Source: Helochares maculicollis (taxonomy: Eukaryota > Arthropoda > Insecta > Coleoptera > Hydrophilidae). Taken from it: DNA of 48,904 bases. The stretch spans positions 1 to 48,904 of the forward strand of contig JAWQRO010000204.1 in assembly GCA_033557835.1 (NCBI GenBank). Reading direction: 5' to 3'. Positions 35,376 through 45,152 of this stretch are shown here, piece by piece. How positions within the stretch are numbered: the first letter of the stretch is position 1; each line of letters opens with the position of its first letter. Made by a program: the position numbers and the translations under genes. Below the pieces are notes generated by a model. The model had not been told where the DNA came from, ran no database searches, and worked only from the letters and a program-made list of their open reading frames with translations.

Positions 35376-36959
35376 TAAGCACGTAACTGGCAATTAAAAA
35401 ATTTTCCAATCATAGGTACGTCAGATGCAATTAAAAGCGTCACAAAAAGATAAATCTTTTTTTGACAATACAATGATAATGACACAGTATTAACCATTTT
35501 GTATATCAGGTACCTGCAATGTGTCCAATACGATCAATAAATTATGTTATAGGATTTTTTTTAGTATAATTTTTATATATTGGAAAATAAAGTCATTTTT
35601 AAAATTATATTAACAAAAACAGAATGCAGTTTAAATATTATTCCTACTAATCCAAAGTAGAAATTGTCGTAAATAGAAGTTAAAACTTAATTAAAAATTA
35701 AAACTTTTAATAAAAGATACTGAAAATATAAGAGAGTACAGCCACTAAATATTCTACCAATAATTTGGAAATGACCATAACAAAAATTATTTTATAAAAA
35801 TCGCAGTATTTTTAGTCGACAGTCCTGAAAACTAAAAGTAAATTTTTCAATTTTCTGATACCAAGACAAAAACGTTATTGCCACTGTCTAGCCTTGTTAA
35901 TTAGATCTGTATTTTTATATAAAGATGAAAGTCGGAGCATATTAGGAACTCAAAGAGGTCTGAGCATGTTAGTTCCATAATTGATCATTATGTGATCGCG
36001 AACCTTTCATGTCTCGGAATAGATAAAAGATTGAATGTGCTTTATGTATAATTAAATAGAAACTCATGAGCTGTATCTTATGTAGATTAAAAACATATTT
36101 ATATTTCGCATGAATTTATGGATATTATTTACAGTATTTGCAATTCAGGTATTTAGGCTTAAAGATTTGTTTTAAATATCTATTGGATGAATATTTATAT
36201 GAAATTATAGCTATAGATATGTAAACTGGCCTGAAGGAAATGTATTAGCATTATTTACGTAATTAATTCAATCAAGGAAAACTTAAGTTATTTCATTAAC
36301 TAGGCAAAAGTTTCTCGCTGAAGCTTTCCCAGACTTGGAAAATTGCTATAAATAATTCATATGCATTAAAGTATCATTCTTAGTTTGTCGACCACAGCAC
36401 TTCTATAAGGTTAATGTCTAGAGATGCGATGGCTATTTTTAGGTAATTTGTTAAGATATTTCAACGAATGCAGTCAGTATTATGCAGCAAAAAATTGCCT
36501 AGTTACACAAATCTACCGAAGTCTTCTAATCCATTTACCCCACAAATTCGGGGATTTACTCAAACTGAAGAAAAATTGGAATCAATTATTTGTGAAATTG
36601 TGCAGTCGTATCGAAAACACTCGATAGCCGAGTTTCAATTTATCCTAGTTCTGAGCGGTTTAAAAAATGTCTGAACAACTAACGAGGACAATTTATAAGA
36701 AATAGTGGTGGTCAACTATAGACGATGTATATAAAATGGGTAGATGAATGAGATATTTAGATTAATAATCTGATTCCAATGAGATTGATTGTGTTTTAGG
36801 CTTTTGATCCGGAAACGATTATATAAAAGGAAAAATCTAGCTGGCCGCAAATTTGTCTAGACAATCATCCTAACGAAAGTTTTGTAATATGTGCCACGTG
36901 TCCCAGTTGTCTGATTATTGGCCCATGTTGAAACATGTTCATTTTTCTCAGTAACGAGC
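35376..36959. other. intron 1, nothing recognised
   Basis: Very AT-rich. The overlapping frames at 36424-36674 have no recognised family. They lie just upstream of the 36960 mariner relic and could belong to its decayed 5' part. Confidence 0.35.
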
Positions 36960-37320
36960 CAATTAAGGACGTCTTAGACCGGAATACACCAGCAATTCAG
37001 TCGATTCTGCATGATCATTTCCAGGTGAAAAACTTCTGTTTTCTCTGAGTGTGGCATAGTCTGACTGATGAGCAGACTAAGACTAGTTTAGGCTTTGATT
37101 ATGTAGCTGGTACAAAATCTCGAGTGGTACAGGAGAAAATGATTGCTGCATTTCCTAATAAAGTGGAATTTTGGAGCATGTTATTTTGAAATACCCACAA
37201 GCCTGCACACTGGATAAAAAACTTCTTGAGCACCTTCTTTGTGGTCCAGACTTTGCAATCTACAATTTTGCGCCCTTCCCGCATATATTTTTAAAATTGT
37301 ATTATGGTACAACTACTAGT
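36960..37320 (+). mobile_element. mariner relic, second HTH and start of catalytic domain
   Basis: From 36971 the plus strand reads TPAIQSILHDHFQVKNFC, one stop, then VWHSLTDEQ, and further on VVQEKMIAAF followed by a shift to a frame reading NKVGILEHVILK. This matches the order of mariner transposases (TPAIHSILHEHLKVRKVC, HNLTDEQ, KMIASFFSKTG). The catalytic Asp block between the two parts is missing, so there is probably an internal deletion. The neighbouring open stretch at 37171-37365 is part of this relic. Confidence 0.65.
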
Positions 37321-37547
37321 TCATGCAAACAAACAGCTTTTTTTAATTTGGCACTAAATAGTTAAACTTGATTGATGCTAAAGTTTGCCATTTGCAGAAA
37401 ATTACTTGCTATAAGTAATTTTACAAGTATAAGCGAAACATTTTCGTAATTTTTTATAATCGAGATCTAATACGAAATTTTTAAAATCAAAACAATAAAT
37501 TTCGTTGCACCAATCATTTCGAAATTTTGATTCTACTTATTTTTAGT

Positions 37548-37800
37548 AGGTAAGTTATAACTGACAAATTGATAGCTCTATTTTAACGGCCAGTTTACTT
37601 CACAAAGTATAAAACTGGGTAGATAAACAGGTACTTCCGGTGACGGTACATGTTAAATTTCGTACTATTGTGGTTATACATACACATATAGGTTACATGC
37701 CAAAAATGGTCGCAATGGATCCAGAGTCTCTTAAAATTCAAAGATTCGGCAACAACTTGAAACTGTATTTTTCCATGATCGCATTGGTAATAAGGTAATA
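37548..37800 (+). repeat. partial copy of the ACTTCCGG repeat, head-to-tail with copy A
   Basis: Recognisable blocks in the same order as the last third of copy A: CTGACAAATT-GATAGCT, GTAGATAAACAGGTACTTCC, TACATG, ATACATACACATATAGG, ATGCCAAAAATGG and TTTTTCCATGATCGCA. It is more diverged and lacks the terminal palindrome. Confidence 0.6.
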
Positions 37801-38714
37801 AAAATCTGGAGTGTCTCCACTTAACATTCCCGTATAAATATATGTATGACATAAAAGTGCCTGCGATTAATAATAATAGAAGTACAAACACTTACATGCG
37901 CTTCAGAATTAAAAGCAAAAGTTTCAATATTCATAGTTTACATATACCTCAATGTCTATATTCAACACATTAATACATTCATAAGGAATATTCAATTCTT
38001 TTTCAGTACATATATATCATCGGGATATTTTTAATATTTCTTTTTGTAATTTACAATACTTTGTGTTTAAAAAATATATGTATATACTAGTTTGCAAAAT
38101 GGAACGCCTGTAAAAACCCTTTGCGAAGGCTTGAATTTTAAAATGTAGATTCATAACTAAGGAAAGGGTCCAATTTTAGAACATAAAATCATAATTAAAA
38201 AATGAAATTTATGACGGTAAAGTCCCACTTCCGGTTTTCAAATTTACACGGAACTATTTGTTATTGCTATATTTTTCATGCTTAGCATTTTTATAAAATT
38301 TTCAAAATTATAAAAATAGCACTTCCGGTGCGCCGATCTTGGTGAAAATGTGTATCTGTTAGTTTTTTGTGATATTTAAAATGTGCACGATATTTTAATC
38401 CGATAGCTTAATTTTAAAGGCTACTTTACTTTAAAAAATTTCAAAGCTGCGCAGGTAAATAGGTACTTCATGTGGTCTTACATGCCTCAAAAGTTGATAC
38501 AGATTTAAGTTTTTGCGATACTAGCCGTATACCAAATTTCATCGCTCCACCTCAGTCTGGCCGCAATCGTGTTTACATACACACACAGACAACATGCCAA
38601 AAATGGTCAAAATGGATTCAGGGGCATTCAAAACGTGGAGAGCTGTCAAAATCTCGAGGTCGAATTTTTTCTTACCTTTACTATACTTCGTATAGTAATA
38701 CGGGAATGTAAAAA
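37801..38714 (+). repeat. interspersed repeat with ACTTCCGG blocks and terminal palindrome, copy A
   Basis: Aligns with the inverted copy at 44462-45152, from CTGGAGTGTCTCCACTTAA at one end to CGGGAATGTAAAA at the other. Shared blocks include CCTCAATGTCTATATTCAA, TGTGATATTTAAAATGTGCAC, CAAAAGTTGATACA, GTTTACATACACACACAGAC, TCAAAACGTGGAG and ATCTCGAG. ACTTCCGG or a one-base variant recurs. The right end carries a 9-bp-arm palindrome (38678-38698). No coding frame is evident. It is a non-autonomous mobile repeat or the tail of a larger element. Confidence 0.8.
38678..38698. repeat. terminal palindrome of repeat copy A
   Basis: TTACTATAC, TTC, GTATAGTAA: perfect 9-bp arms around a 3-nt centre, 16 nt from the end of the repeat. 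The other copy has the same structure with two mismatches (44476-44496). Confidence 0.8.
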
Positions 38715-39975
38715 TTACATTAGTAAAGTTGTATTGCAAATTTTTCTTAGTGATCTTTGTAGAGAAAGGCGACAAATTGATGCCTACAAGGCATAATTTT
38801 TAGAATATCAGGCAGCCAAAAGTGATAGACGAAGAGGCAAAGTCACCTGCCGTTGGTTTTACTATGGCAGATATCAATTTGAAAGTGTCAAGCGAGCAGA
38901 TAAGTCATTTAAGGGGTAGAATCATACGTGCAAAATTCTTCATGGCTTCACACATAGTAACAATGATTTGAGAGTGTTAGATTTCAGTAGGGAGACGAAG
39001 TTGACCAAATAGTTAGGTCTGAATTGAATTTAAAGCTGACAGAAGACGGGAGGAAGCCGACTCTTATTCCTATAAAGCAAACAAATCGAATGTTTGCTAT
39101 CCCGAAATTACTCGCTTTATGAGCCAACATTTTTGTTTCCCACTATTACGTTGAAGACGTCAAATGAGGCGCGAAGGACGCGGAAGCAAGTTAACGAGTC
39201 ATAAGCAATAATACTGAAGAAACGTTAGATCCGAAAATTTTTCTCGACTAGATAAATCAGTTATGAATGAATTATAAGTATTTGCTAGTGCATCTAATGT
39301 ATTTAATTTTCAAAATAAAACTTTGCTAAAACGATGCACATTCGTGATACGCAGCCTAGCATGTAAAACAAACAATTTTATAATTTGCAAGCGATATAAA
39401 AATTGGACACAATAACTGTGTACACATTTTAGGAAACTAATTCTAACTAACTAATGGGCTCTAACCTCCCTCCCCTTCCTCTGAATATATGCAGTTAATT
39501 TCATTAGTAGCTGTAAGTTAAGTTACGTAGATGTTGGTGAGGAATTAATGAATGGACTTCCCAAATTTAAGCGCATAGGCAACACACAAAAATCTATACT
39601 CCGGTCTACGAGCTGCTTTGGCGCCAAACCAAGTTCAGAATGGTCATGGTCAAACCCCACCAGATAAAACCGGCTTTTAAATGAATAAGCCGCGAGGAAT
39701 GCGCGACATTTGACAGATCCGATTTACCAGCACCTCACTCGCCGTTTCCAATTCGGTTCCTCCTATCTAAAATCAAAGTTTTACGGGAAGTCTCCAATTC
39801 AAGTAAAGTGGACTTTTATTAAGAACAATCATTTCTTTTTGGTCTTTCGTCAAGAGCATCGCTGCAGTCAAGAAACTGTGAGCAGGAGAGGAGGAGGAAT
39901 AAGTTGGTAATGTCACCTGTCAATGTTTCAAAGAAGTGCCCGCTCTTAACAAGACTGTTGGGCTGAGGGACTCAC
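38715..39975. other. intron 1, 5' end downstream of exon 1
   Basis: The part nearest exon 1 (39590-39975) is mixed in composition, as is usual for the regulatory start of a first intron. No repeat or coding exon was recognised. Confidence 0.35.
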
Positions 39976-40150
39976 CGTTGAGTTTGTCGATAGCTTTGTC
40001 GGCGGAAGACTGGTCGGGGCAGTCGACGAAAGCATAACCTCCCCGTTTCACCAAAATATTGGTGCAAGAGAGATTGTGTTCCAAAAACAGTTGCCGGAGA
40101 GTATTCTCGTTGGTGTCAATCGGAAGATTTCCAATGTACAACTTGCTCAT
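39976..40150 (-). CDS. Imp: Imp coding exon 1 (RRM1 of insulin-like growth factor 2 mRNA-binding protein)
   Basis: Imp is a cytoplasmic RNA-binding protein with N-terminal RRM and C-terminal KH domains. It controls localisation, stability and translation of mRNAs in germline and nervous system. This exon encodes 58 residues plus the first base of the next codon. It begins MSKLYIGNLPIDTN, with RNP2 (LYIGNL) at residues 4-9 and RNP1 (RGGYAFVDC) at residues 36-44. It ends at DKLN followed by a GTGAGT donor (GT at 39975-39974). The ATG at 40150 is chosen because it has a good context (ACC before ATG) and matches the position where vertebrate IGF2BPs start (MNKLYIGNL). An in-frame ATG at 40186 would add 12 residues (starting MNTTAAKIPP), but its context is weaker; an in-frame stop lies just upstream of it. 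The next exon is about 7 kb away. The family assignment is very strong. Confidence 0.95.
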
Positions 40151-40340
40151 GGTTATAGGAGGGATTTTCGCAGCTGTCGTATTCATAGACACTAAATTAA
40201 TTAACACTAATTAACAAGAAACAAACTCTTTTCGGCCGCAAACGCGTACAACAAACTTTTACGTCATGCGCACTAGAATGAACCGGGAAGAATGAATAAC
40301 AGAAATCTTGATTGGTCAACTAACATCACGTGGCAGACAT
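40151..40340 (-). promoter_or_regulatory. Imp 5'UTR and proximal promoter
   Basis: Reading on the minus strand towards the ATG there is an E-box CACGTG (40327-40332), a CCAAT box (plus ATTGG at 40311-40315), a CRE-like TGACGTAA (plus TTACGTCA at 40259-40266) and then a leader rich in TTAATTA. No TATA box is obvious in a fitting place, so a dispersed or Inr-type start near 40200-40260 is my inference. The spacing of CCAAT and CRE about 50-110 bp ahead of the leader fits a housekeeping-like RNA polymerase II promoter. The transcription start itself cannot be fixed from sequence. Confidence 0.5.
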
Positions 40341-40385
40341 TAGCCGTCTCAGTTTTTTTTTAAAACCACCAAACCAACAATTAAT

Positions 40386-40400
40386 TGACAAGAATTGTCA
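40386..40400. other. 6-bp-arm palindrome between tRNA-Thr and Imp
   Basis: TGACAA GAA TTGTCA: a perfect inverted repeat with a 3-nt centre, roughly 200 bp upstream of the Imp leader and 145 bp upstream of the tRNA. It could be a dimeric transcription-factor site. No factor is assigned. Confidence 0.3.
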
Positions 40401-40544
40401 CGTTGTCTCGTTTTAAATTTAGGCCGTTGGGATAAAAGCTGCTAACTACCTTTGAAGTACGCATAAAAAATTCAAATTGAATGTTATATGTGCACTTTCT
40501 AGGTAGTAAGGTTAAGTGTTAGAAACTGCAATTGCGAGCTCAAC

Positions 40545-40618
40545 GGCGCCGTGGCTTAGTTGGTTAAAGCGCCTGTCTAGTAAACAGGAGATCGAGGGTT
40601 CGAATCCCTCCGGGGCCT
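40545..40618 (+). tRNA. tRNA-Thr (anticodon AGU)
   Basis: A 74-nt cloverleaf that decodes ACU/ACC threonine codons after A34 is modified to inosine. The D arm is GCTT/AAGC, the anticodon stem is CCTGT/ACAGG with loop CTAGTAA (anticodon AGT at 40579-40581), the variable loop is 5 nt, and the T arm is GAGGG/CCCTC with loop TTCGAAT. The internal A box (TGGCTTAGTTGG) and B box (GGTTCGAATCC) are intact. There is no intron and CCA is not encoded, as usual for eukaryotic nuclear genes. One oddity is that acceptor pair 4:69 is G:G, a mismatch in an otherwise paired stem. The gene lies about 400 bp upstream of Imp in the opposite direction. Confidence 0.95.
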
Positions 40619-40626
40619 ATATCTAC

Positions 40627-40633
40627 TTTTTTT
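40627..40633 (+). terminator. RNA polymerase III terminator of tRNA-Thr
   Basis: A run of seven T begins 9 nt after the tRNA 3' end on the non-template strand. This is the standard pol III stop signal and supports the tRNA gene being transcribed. Confidence 0.85.
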
Positions 40634-41415
40634 AAATTAATAGTCGCAAATAAATTTTTCTACTAGAGTAATATTCTAAACATATTTAATATTGCAGTAT
40701 TACATTACTTATTCTATAATTTATAATAACTGAGATTAAACCTTCATTTGTACTACATTACTTTTGTTTAAAATCAGACGAGATAAACTGAACAACAATT
40801 CATTAACAGACTAAATTGTATTGATTTTTGAATTTTACTTTGAAACAATATACATGCGAAGAACAACAAAAATCAACCTTATTAGGCTCAGAAAATTGAG
40901 GTGCTTGGGAAATTATTCTTTTTCTTCATTTCAAAACTATACATTTTATAAAACGTCGGTGCGTGCAAAAAGGCAAGAAAAGTATGGTAATATTTACTAG
41001 GTAAACTAGTCATTAACATTCGACATTAAGAAATGCTAAGAAATGGCAATACTATCAGAATTGTTCAATAGTTTCTACAATTGGCGCCGCCTTTCTGTTT
41101 AATTTTGAAGAATTAAAATGTGCAAGCAGAGTAAAACGTTTTATAACACCTCGTTTAATCATAAAACCACCTTAAACGCTCCAACAATTAAAGTCGCATT
41201 GTTGGACCGCACACAATGGACATTTTTTTGGTGTACAGCAAGCAAAATACATCTGCTGTTCGAGTCTCCTTAATATCACCCTGATTGAATCCACAAATGA
41301 CGAGTACTTGTGTCGCGTATTGTCATAATAATGATTCTAACGATTCATAACGATATTACTAACACTAACCACCTCGTAACAATAACCAGAACTCTTTTCT
41401 CTGCTCCTATCTCAG

Positions 41416-41481
41416 ATGCTAATCCTTGTTGTGTGAAGAAATTAAAGATTTGGGACGGAGGAAATTCGACCTTATCCATTG
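41416..41481 (+). CDS. weak candidate 66-nt exon of an unknown gene
   Basis: Seen: a pyrimidine-rich acceptor ending CTCCTATCTCAG, 66 nt with one open phase, and a G/GTAAGG donor at 41482. The open phase reads ANPCCVKKLKIWDGGNSTL with two bases before and one after, so length and phase would preserve a frame. No family is recognised. Upstream and downstream partner exons were not found, so this may be a chance pairing of splice-like sites. It lies on the strand opposite to Imp, beyond the tRNA. Confidence 0.25.
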
Positions 41482-44461
41482 GTAAGGTTAAGGCCAATCC
41501 TGAGATCGAAGAAGCATTCTGAAGAAAAAAATTTAACGTTTGAAACTTGATTTTCGGCGATACCGAGCGCGTATTGTTCCCTTTGGTTAGTTCCGGTTCC
41601 GCATACACGACCTCTTAACCCGAAGGACAATTGAGGCAGTTTGTCACTTTGGTTAGTCTGCGCGGTCAAACGTACATACAAAACCTTCTAACTGTTTAAA
41701 ATAAAACCTTCTAAGGCAGTTTCCTTCTAATCACGCGACCAAAGATGCAATTAGAAAATTCAACGGTTTCCATGGTTTCTCAGGTTGATTCCCAAAATCT
41801 ACAAAATTACTAAGCTACGGAAGAGCATAATGCTTATGTTACGATATAATAAATCAGAAATTATAGGTGATTTTACAGAGGAGGGTAGAATTGGGACGAG
41901 CAAAAACAGCATCAGAGAAAAGAGAGTCCAAATGCGACCCCTGCCCTGGTCCTGGATTGATAAAACCAGTTCTGCACGCCCTACACATTTTGAGTTGTTA
42001 CCTGATAAATTGCTTTTTAAATGTGGTCCACCTTTATCATATTCATTTTATATGGCCCACTTCTTAGTTCGAAGCTTTTATCTCTCGCCTCTTTATACCT
42101 TTTGCCGCGTACACCCAGTGTTAATAAAGCTATTCTTAATGATTGCACCTTAGGAACTTGATTCATCTCGTCTTATTCAGACTTAAACAATGCTAAAACT
42201 TGTTAATAAGGCCCGCGTGTGTTCTCTCTTCCAATCCAATCGTCCATTCTATCCTTTTGAATGAAGGATAAATCTTTTTAGAAGCAAAATATTTCATGTT
42301 GTACTAGATCGACCGAAATAGATCGTTGACCTTTTATCCAGCATATCCTGGGCTGCGCTATATCACTTGAACCTTAAGGTTCCAACGGGGAATTTCCCAA
42401 TCCTTTAAATAACTGATGAGACAGCCAGGGAAACGTTTATCTTCCAGCGTTTTGACTTTACTTCGCGTACTATACTTTCAGTTTTATGAGCCTACACGAA
42501 AAGCTTTACTTTACTGTTGCAACATTCTTGGAATATTTCCCAGTTTTGATTGGTAAACTGAATGGAAATATGAAACTGCAGCTTAATGAAGACTGATTTA
42601 AAGAACGGTTCGGAGAGGAAGTTGAAAACACTCGTTTCAAAGTAGTTGCAGATGTTTACCACGCCTGCCGCAATCAGCTAGTGACTAGGTATAATGGTTT
42701 GAAATAGTTTGTCAAGCTCTTTGCCTTACTAAAGATGTACAATAAGATTTTTGTGTTGATGTTTTCCCTGGTGTACTTTTGTGTATAGCTTTTCTTACCA
42801 ACCTAACGGAGAGAGAGAGAGAGAGAGATTTTAAAATATATTATAATTAGTTTGACCTAACTAATACGATACCTACAAAGTGATTTATTTACAATATCAA
42901 ATACACTTTAATAAAAAAACATACAAAATTCTTGGATGCAAAATTCAGTTTGCGTTACATAGATTTATTAGATAAAGTTGAAAACTTTGCGAGTGCAAGA
43001 CGATTATAATGTAGACAAACAAATTTTAACGACTTTCTTATTCATGCAAAGAGATATAAGAATGTAATTTTTCTTGAATATTTGATTCAGCTGTTAATGT
43101 CAGAGATCACCAACTGCTGCATGAGAGACGGGCAGATTCTCAAATGGGACCCTTGAGAGTAAACGCAAATGTTATAATACATTCAGTAGTTGCTTGTGTA
43201 CTTATTTTGATAGGGGACCAAAGTTTCTCAGGGTGGGCCAAATCGGCTTCTGAGTACCTACCCTGCAAGTTTTACCTGCTGAATTAACGATGGAAGTTGC
43301 AAGTCAGGACAGACAAGTTGAAGAAAATCAGTTCGCAGCGTAGATCTGGTCTATGATCTACGTATAGTAGAATATCTAGATTATCAAGAAATTATATGTA
43401 CAAAGAAAAAAGACCAAGATTCTTTCATATATTTTAAGGTTGTTAAGGTTAGTAACTGATTTAGAATATTCTCATACAGGACGAGTTTTATCATTTCTTG
43501 TTCGCATATGCTGAGTAGTTGGAAACATATGGCATATGCTTAAAAAATAGCTGTATATTTATTTTGGGGACTTATAAAAATACATGCGAAGCACGATATA
43601 AATAAAATACAACATTATTGTGATGATATTACAAAATATTTGGGGAAGTGAGATTCAAACAAAGATTTGATCAAGTTTAGTAGATTGTGAGAAATAATGT
43701 GCGGCCATAATTGATTTTGCATCAATGAAAATCTAAATGCGTAACTTAGCTTCGCTTCAGCTGACCTTATAACAAAAACATAATTAAGCATATTTAGAAA
43801 ATTTATGCATAGGAGTTCAATTAATTTTTTATTGATTGAAAGTAATTAGAAGGAAAATATGAATCGGAAAAACAATACATTTTCTTTTATCACACCGACC
43901 TTTTAGAGTTATATGTACTATTTAAACAAAACTAATATTTTATGATATGCAAAAGGACAAACATATCCAATTACCAGGTACTAATGAAACCCAGGTGTTG
44001 GAAACATATGGTGATTTTCTAAAACTCCTTAGCTGGTTTTGAAATAGGAAGTTGCACTGACGAATTAATATATATTTTTAAGTAATTTTTGAGGTATACT
44101 TGCAATATATACATATATACATAGTCCAATAAATTATTAAAACTGGCGGATGTGCCGTTTGTGGCAATGTTGATTTGTATTCTAGACTCCGCTTCGCTTG
44201 CGAAGAAACACACAACTACTGAACACCAGTGCTAGGTGCAAAATTTTAGAAAACATAAAATGTCTAAATTGGTAATGTTTTACATTAGTGAAAAATAAGT
44301 TGGCAATGTTTGTGAAAATATATTATGTGGCACAAGGTAAGTATTTATATTATTTATACTATAACTGAAATGATGCTGCTCAATTCATATAAGCAGAAAT
44401 TGTTGTAAATAGCTAATTTATGTTTTATAATTAATATTATTATTAGGGGCGTAACTTCTTT
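41482..44461. other. intergenic or unassigned DNA upstream of Imp
   Basis: A 122-codon plus frame at 41785-42153, preceded by an acceptor-like TTTTACAG at 41871-41878 in a second frame (KCDPCPGPGL), has no donor and no family. The 14-mer TTGGAAACATATGG occurs twice (43519 and 43998). Otherwise nothing was identified. Confidence 0.35.
42809..42828 (+). repeat. (GA)10 microsatellite
   Basis: Ten uninterrupted GA units. A GAGA-factor-type site is possible, but nothing else supports regulation. Confidence 0.9.
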
Positions 44462-45152
44462 TTTACATTCCCATATTACTACAGGAAGTATAGTAAAGGG
44501 AAGGTATTGGGATCATGGAAAAATTCGATCTCGAGATTTTAATGGACCTCCACGTTTTGAGTGCCCCTGAACCCATTTTGTTCATTTTTGGCATGTCTGT
44601 GTGTGTATGTAAACACGATAGTGGTCATACCGTTTGAGCTGGAGCGATGACATTTGATAAACGGCCATTATCGCAAAAACTTAGATTTGTATCAACTTTT
44701 GAAGCATGTAGGATCACCGGAAGTGCCAGTTTACCTGCACAGTTTTGAAATTTTTTCAAGTGAAGTAGCCTTTAAAATTAAGCTATCGAATTCAAATTTT
44801 GTGCACATTTTAAATATCACATAAAACTGACAGATACACATTTTCAATATGATCGGAGCACCGGAAATGCTATTTTTACAGTTTTGAAAATTCCAATTTT
44901 TGTGGGCTTTGGAATAATAAAATTACAAAAATGGTACATTAAGAAATATTAAAAATTATATATTCCTTATCAATATATTACTGTGTTGAATATAGACATT
45001 GAGGTATACATAAATTATGAATTTTGAATTTGAATTCAATTGCTTTTATATTTGAAGCACATGTAGGTGTTTGTAGTTTTGATATTATTAATCGCTGGTA
45101 CTTTTATGTCGTATTATATGGAAATATTAAGTGGAGACACTCCAGATTTTTT
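44462..45152 (-). repeat. interspersed repeat with ACTTCCGG blocks, copy B (inverted)
   Basis: Same family as 37801-38714 but on the opposite strand. The end nearest 44462 is ACATTCCCATATTACTA; the other end, at about 45150, meets the mariner relic. It shares the CACCGGAAGT blocks and the CACACAGACATGCC motif with copy A. Confidence 0.8.

Larger units (their letters stand above)
1..40150 (-). other. Imp: Imp gene body, 5' part of coding region with long introns (gene runs off the left edge)
   Basis: Inferred span of the Imp coding region inside the window. Intron 1 is 32931-39975, intron 2 is 27879-32869, and intron 3 covers at least 1-27824. No KH-domain motif (GxxG within IIGxxG) was recognised on the minus strand left of exon 3, so the KH exons are expected beyond position 1. 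Introns carry most of the repeats and all but one of the mariner relics listed. Long 5' introns are normal for Imp in insects. Confidence 0.8.

Noticed and set aside
39920..39975. Imp coding sequence continuing past 39976
   Set aside because: The frame reads straight through a GTGAGT donor into residues unlike the family, and the true continuation is exon 2 at 32930.
40187..40207. Imp start at 40207
   Set aside because: The codon there is GTG, not ATG; the first in-frame ATG is at 40186 and the best-supported start is 40150.
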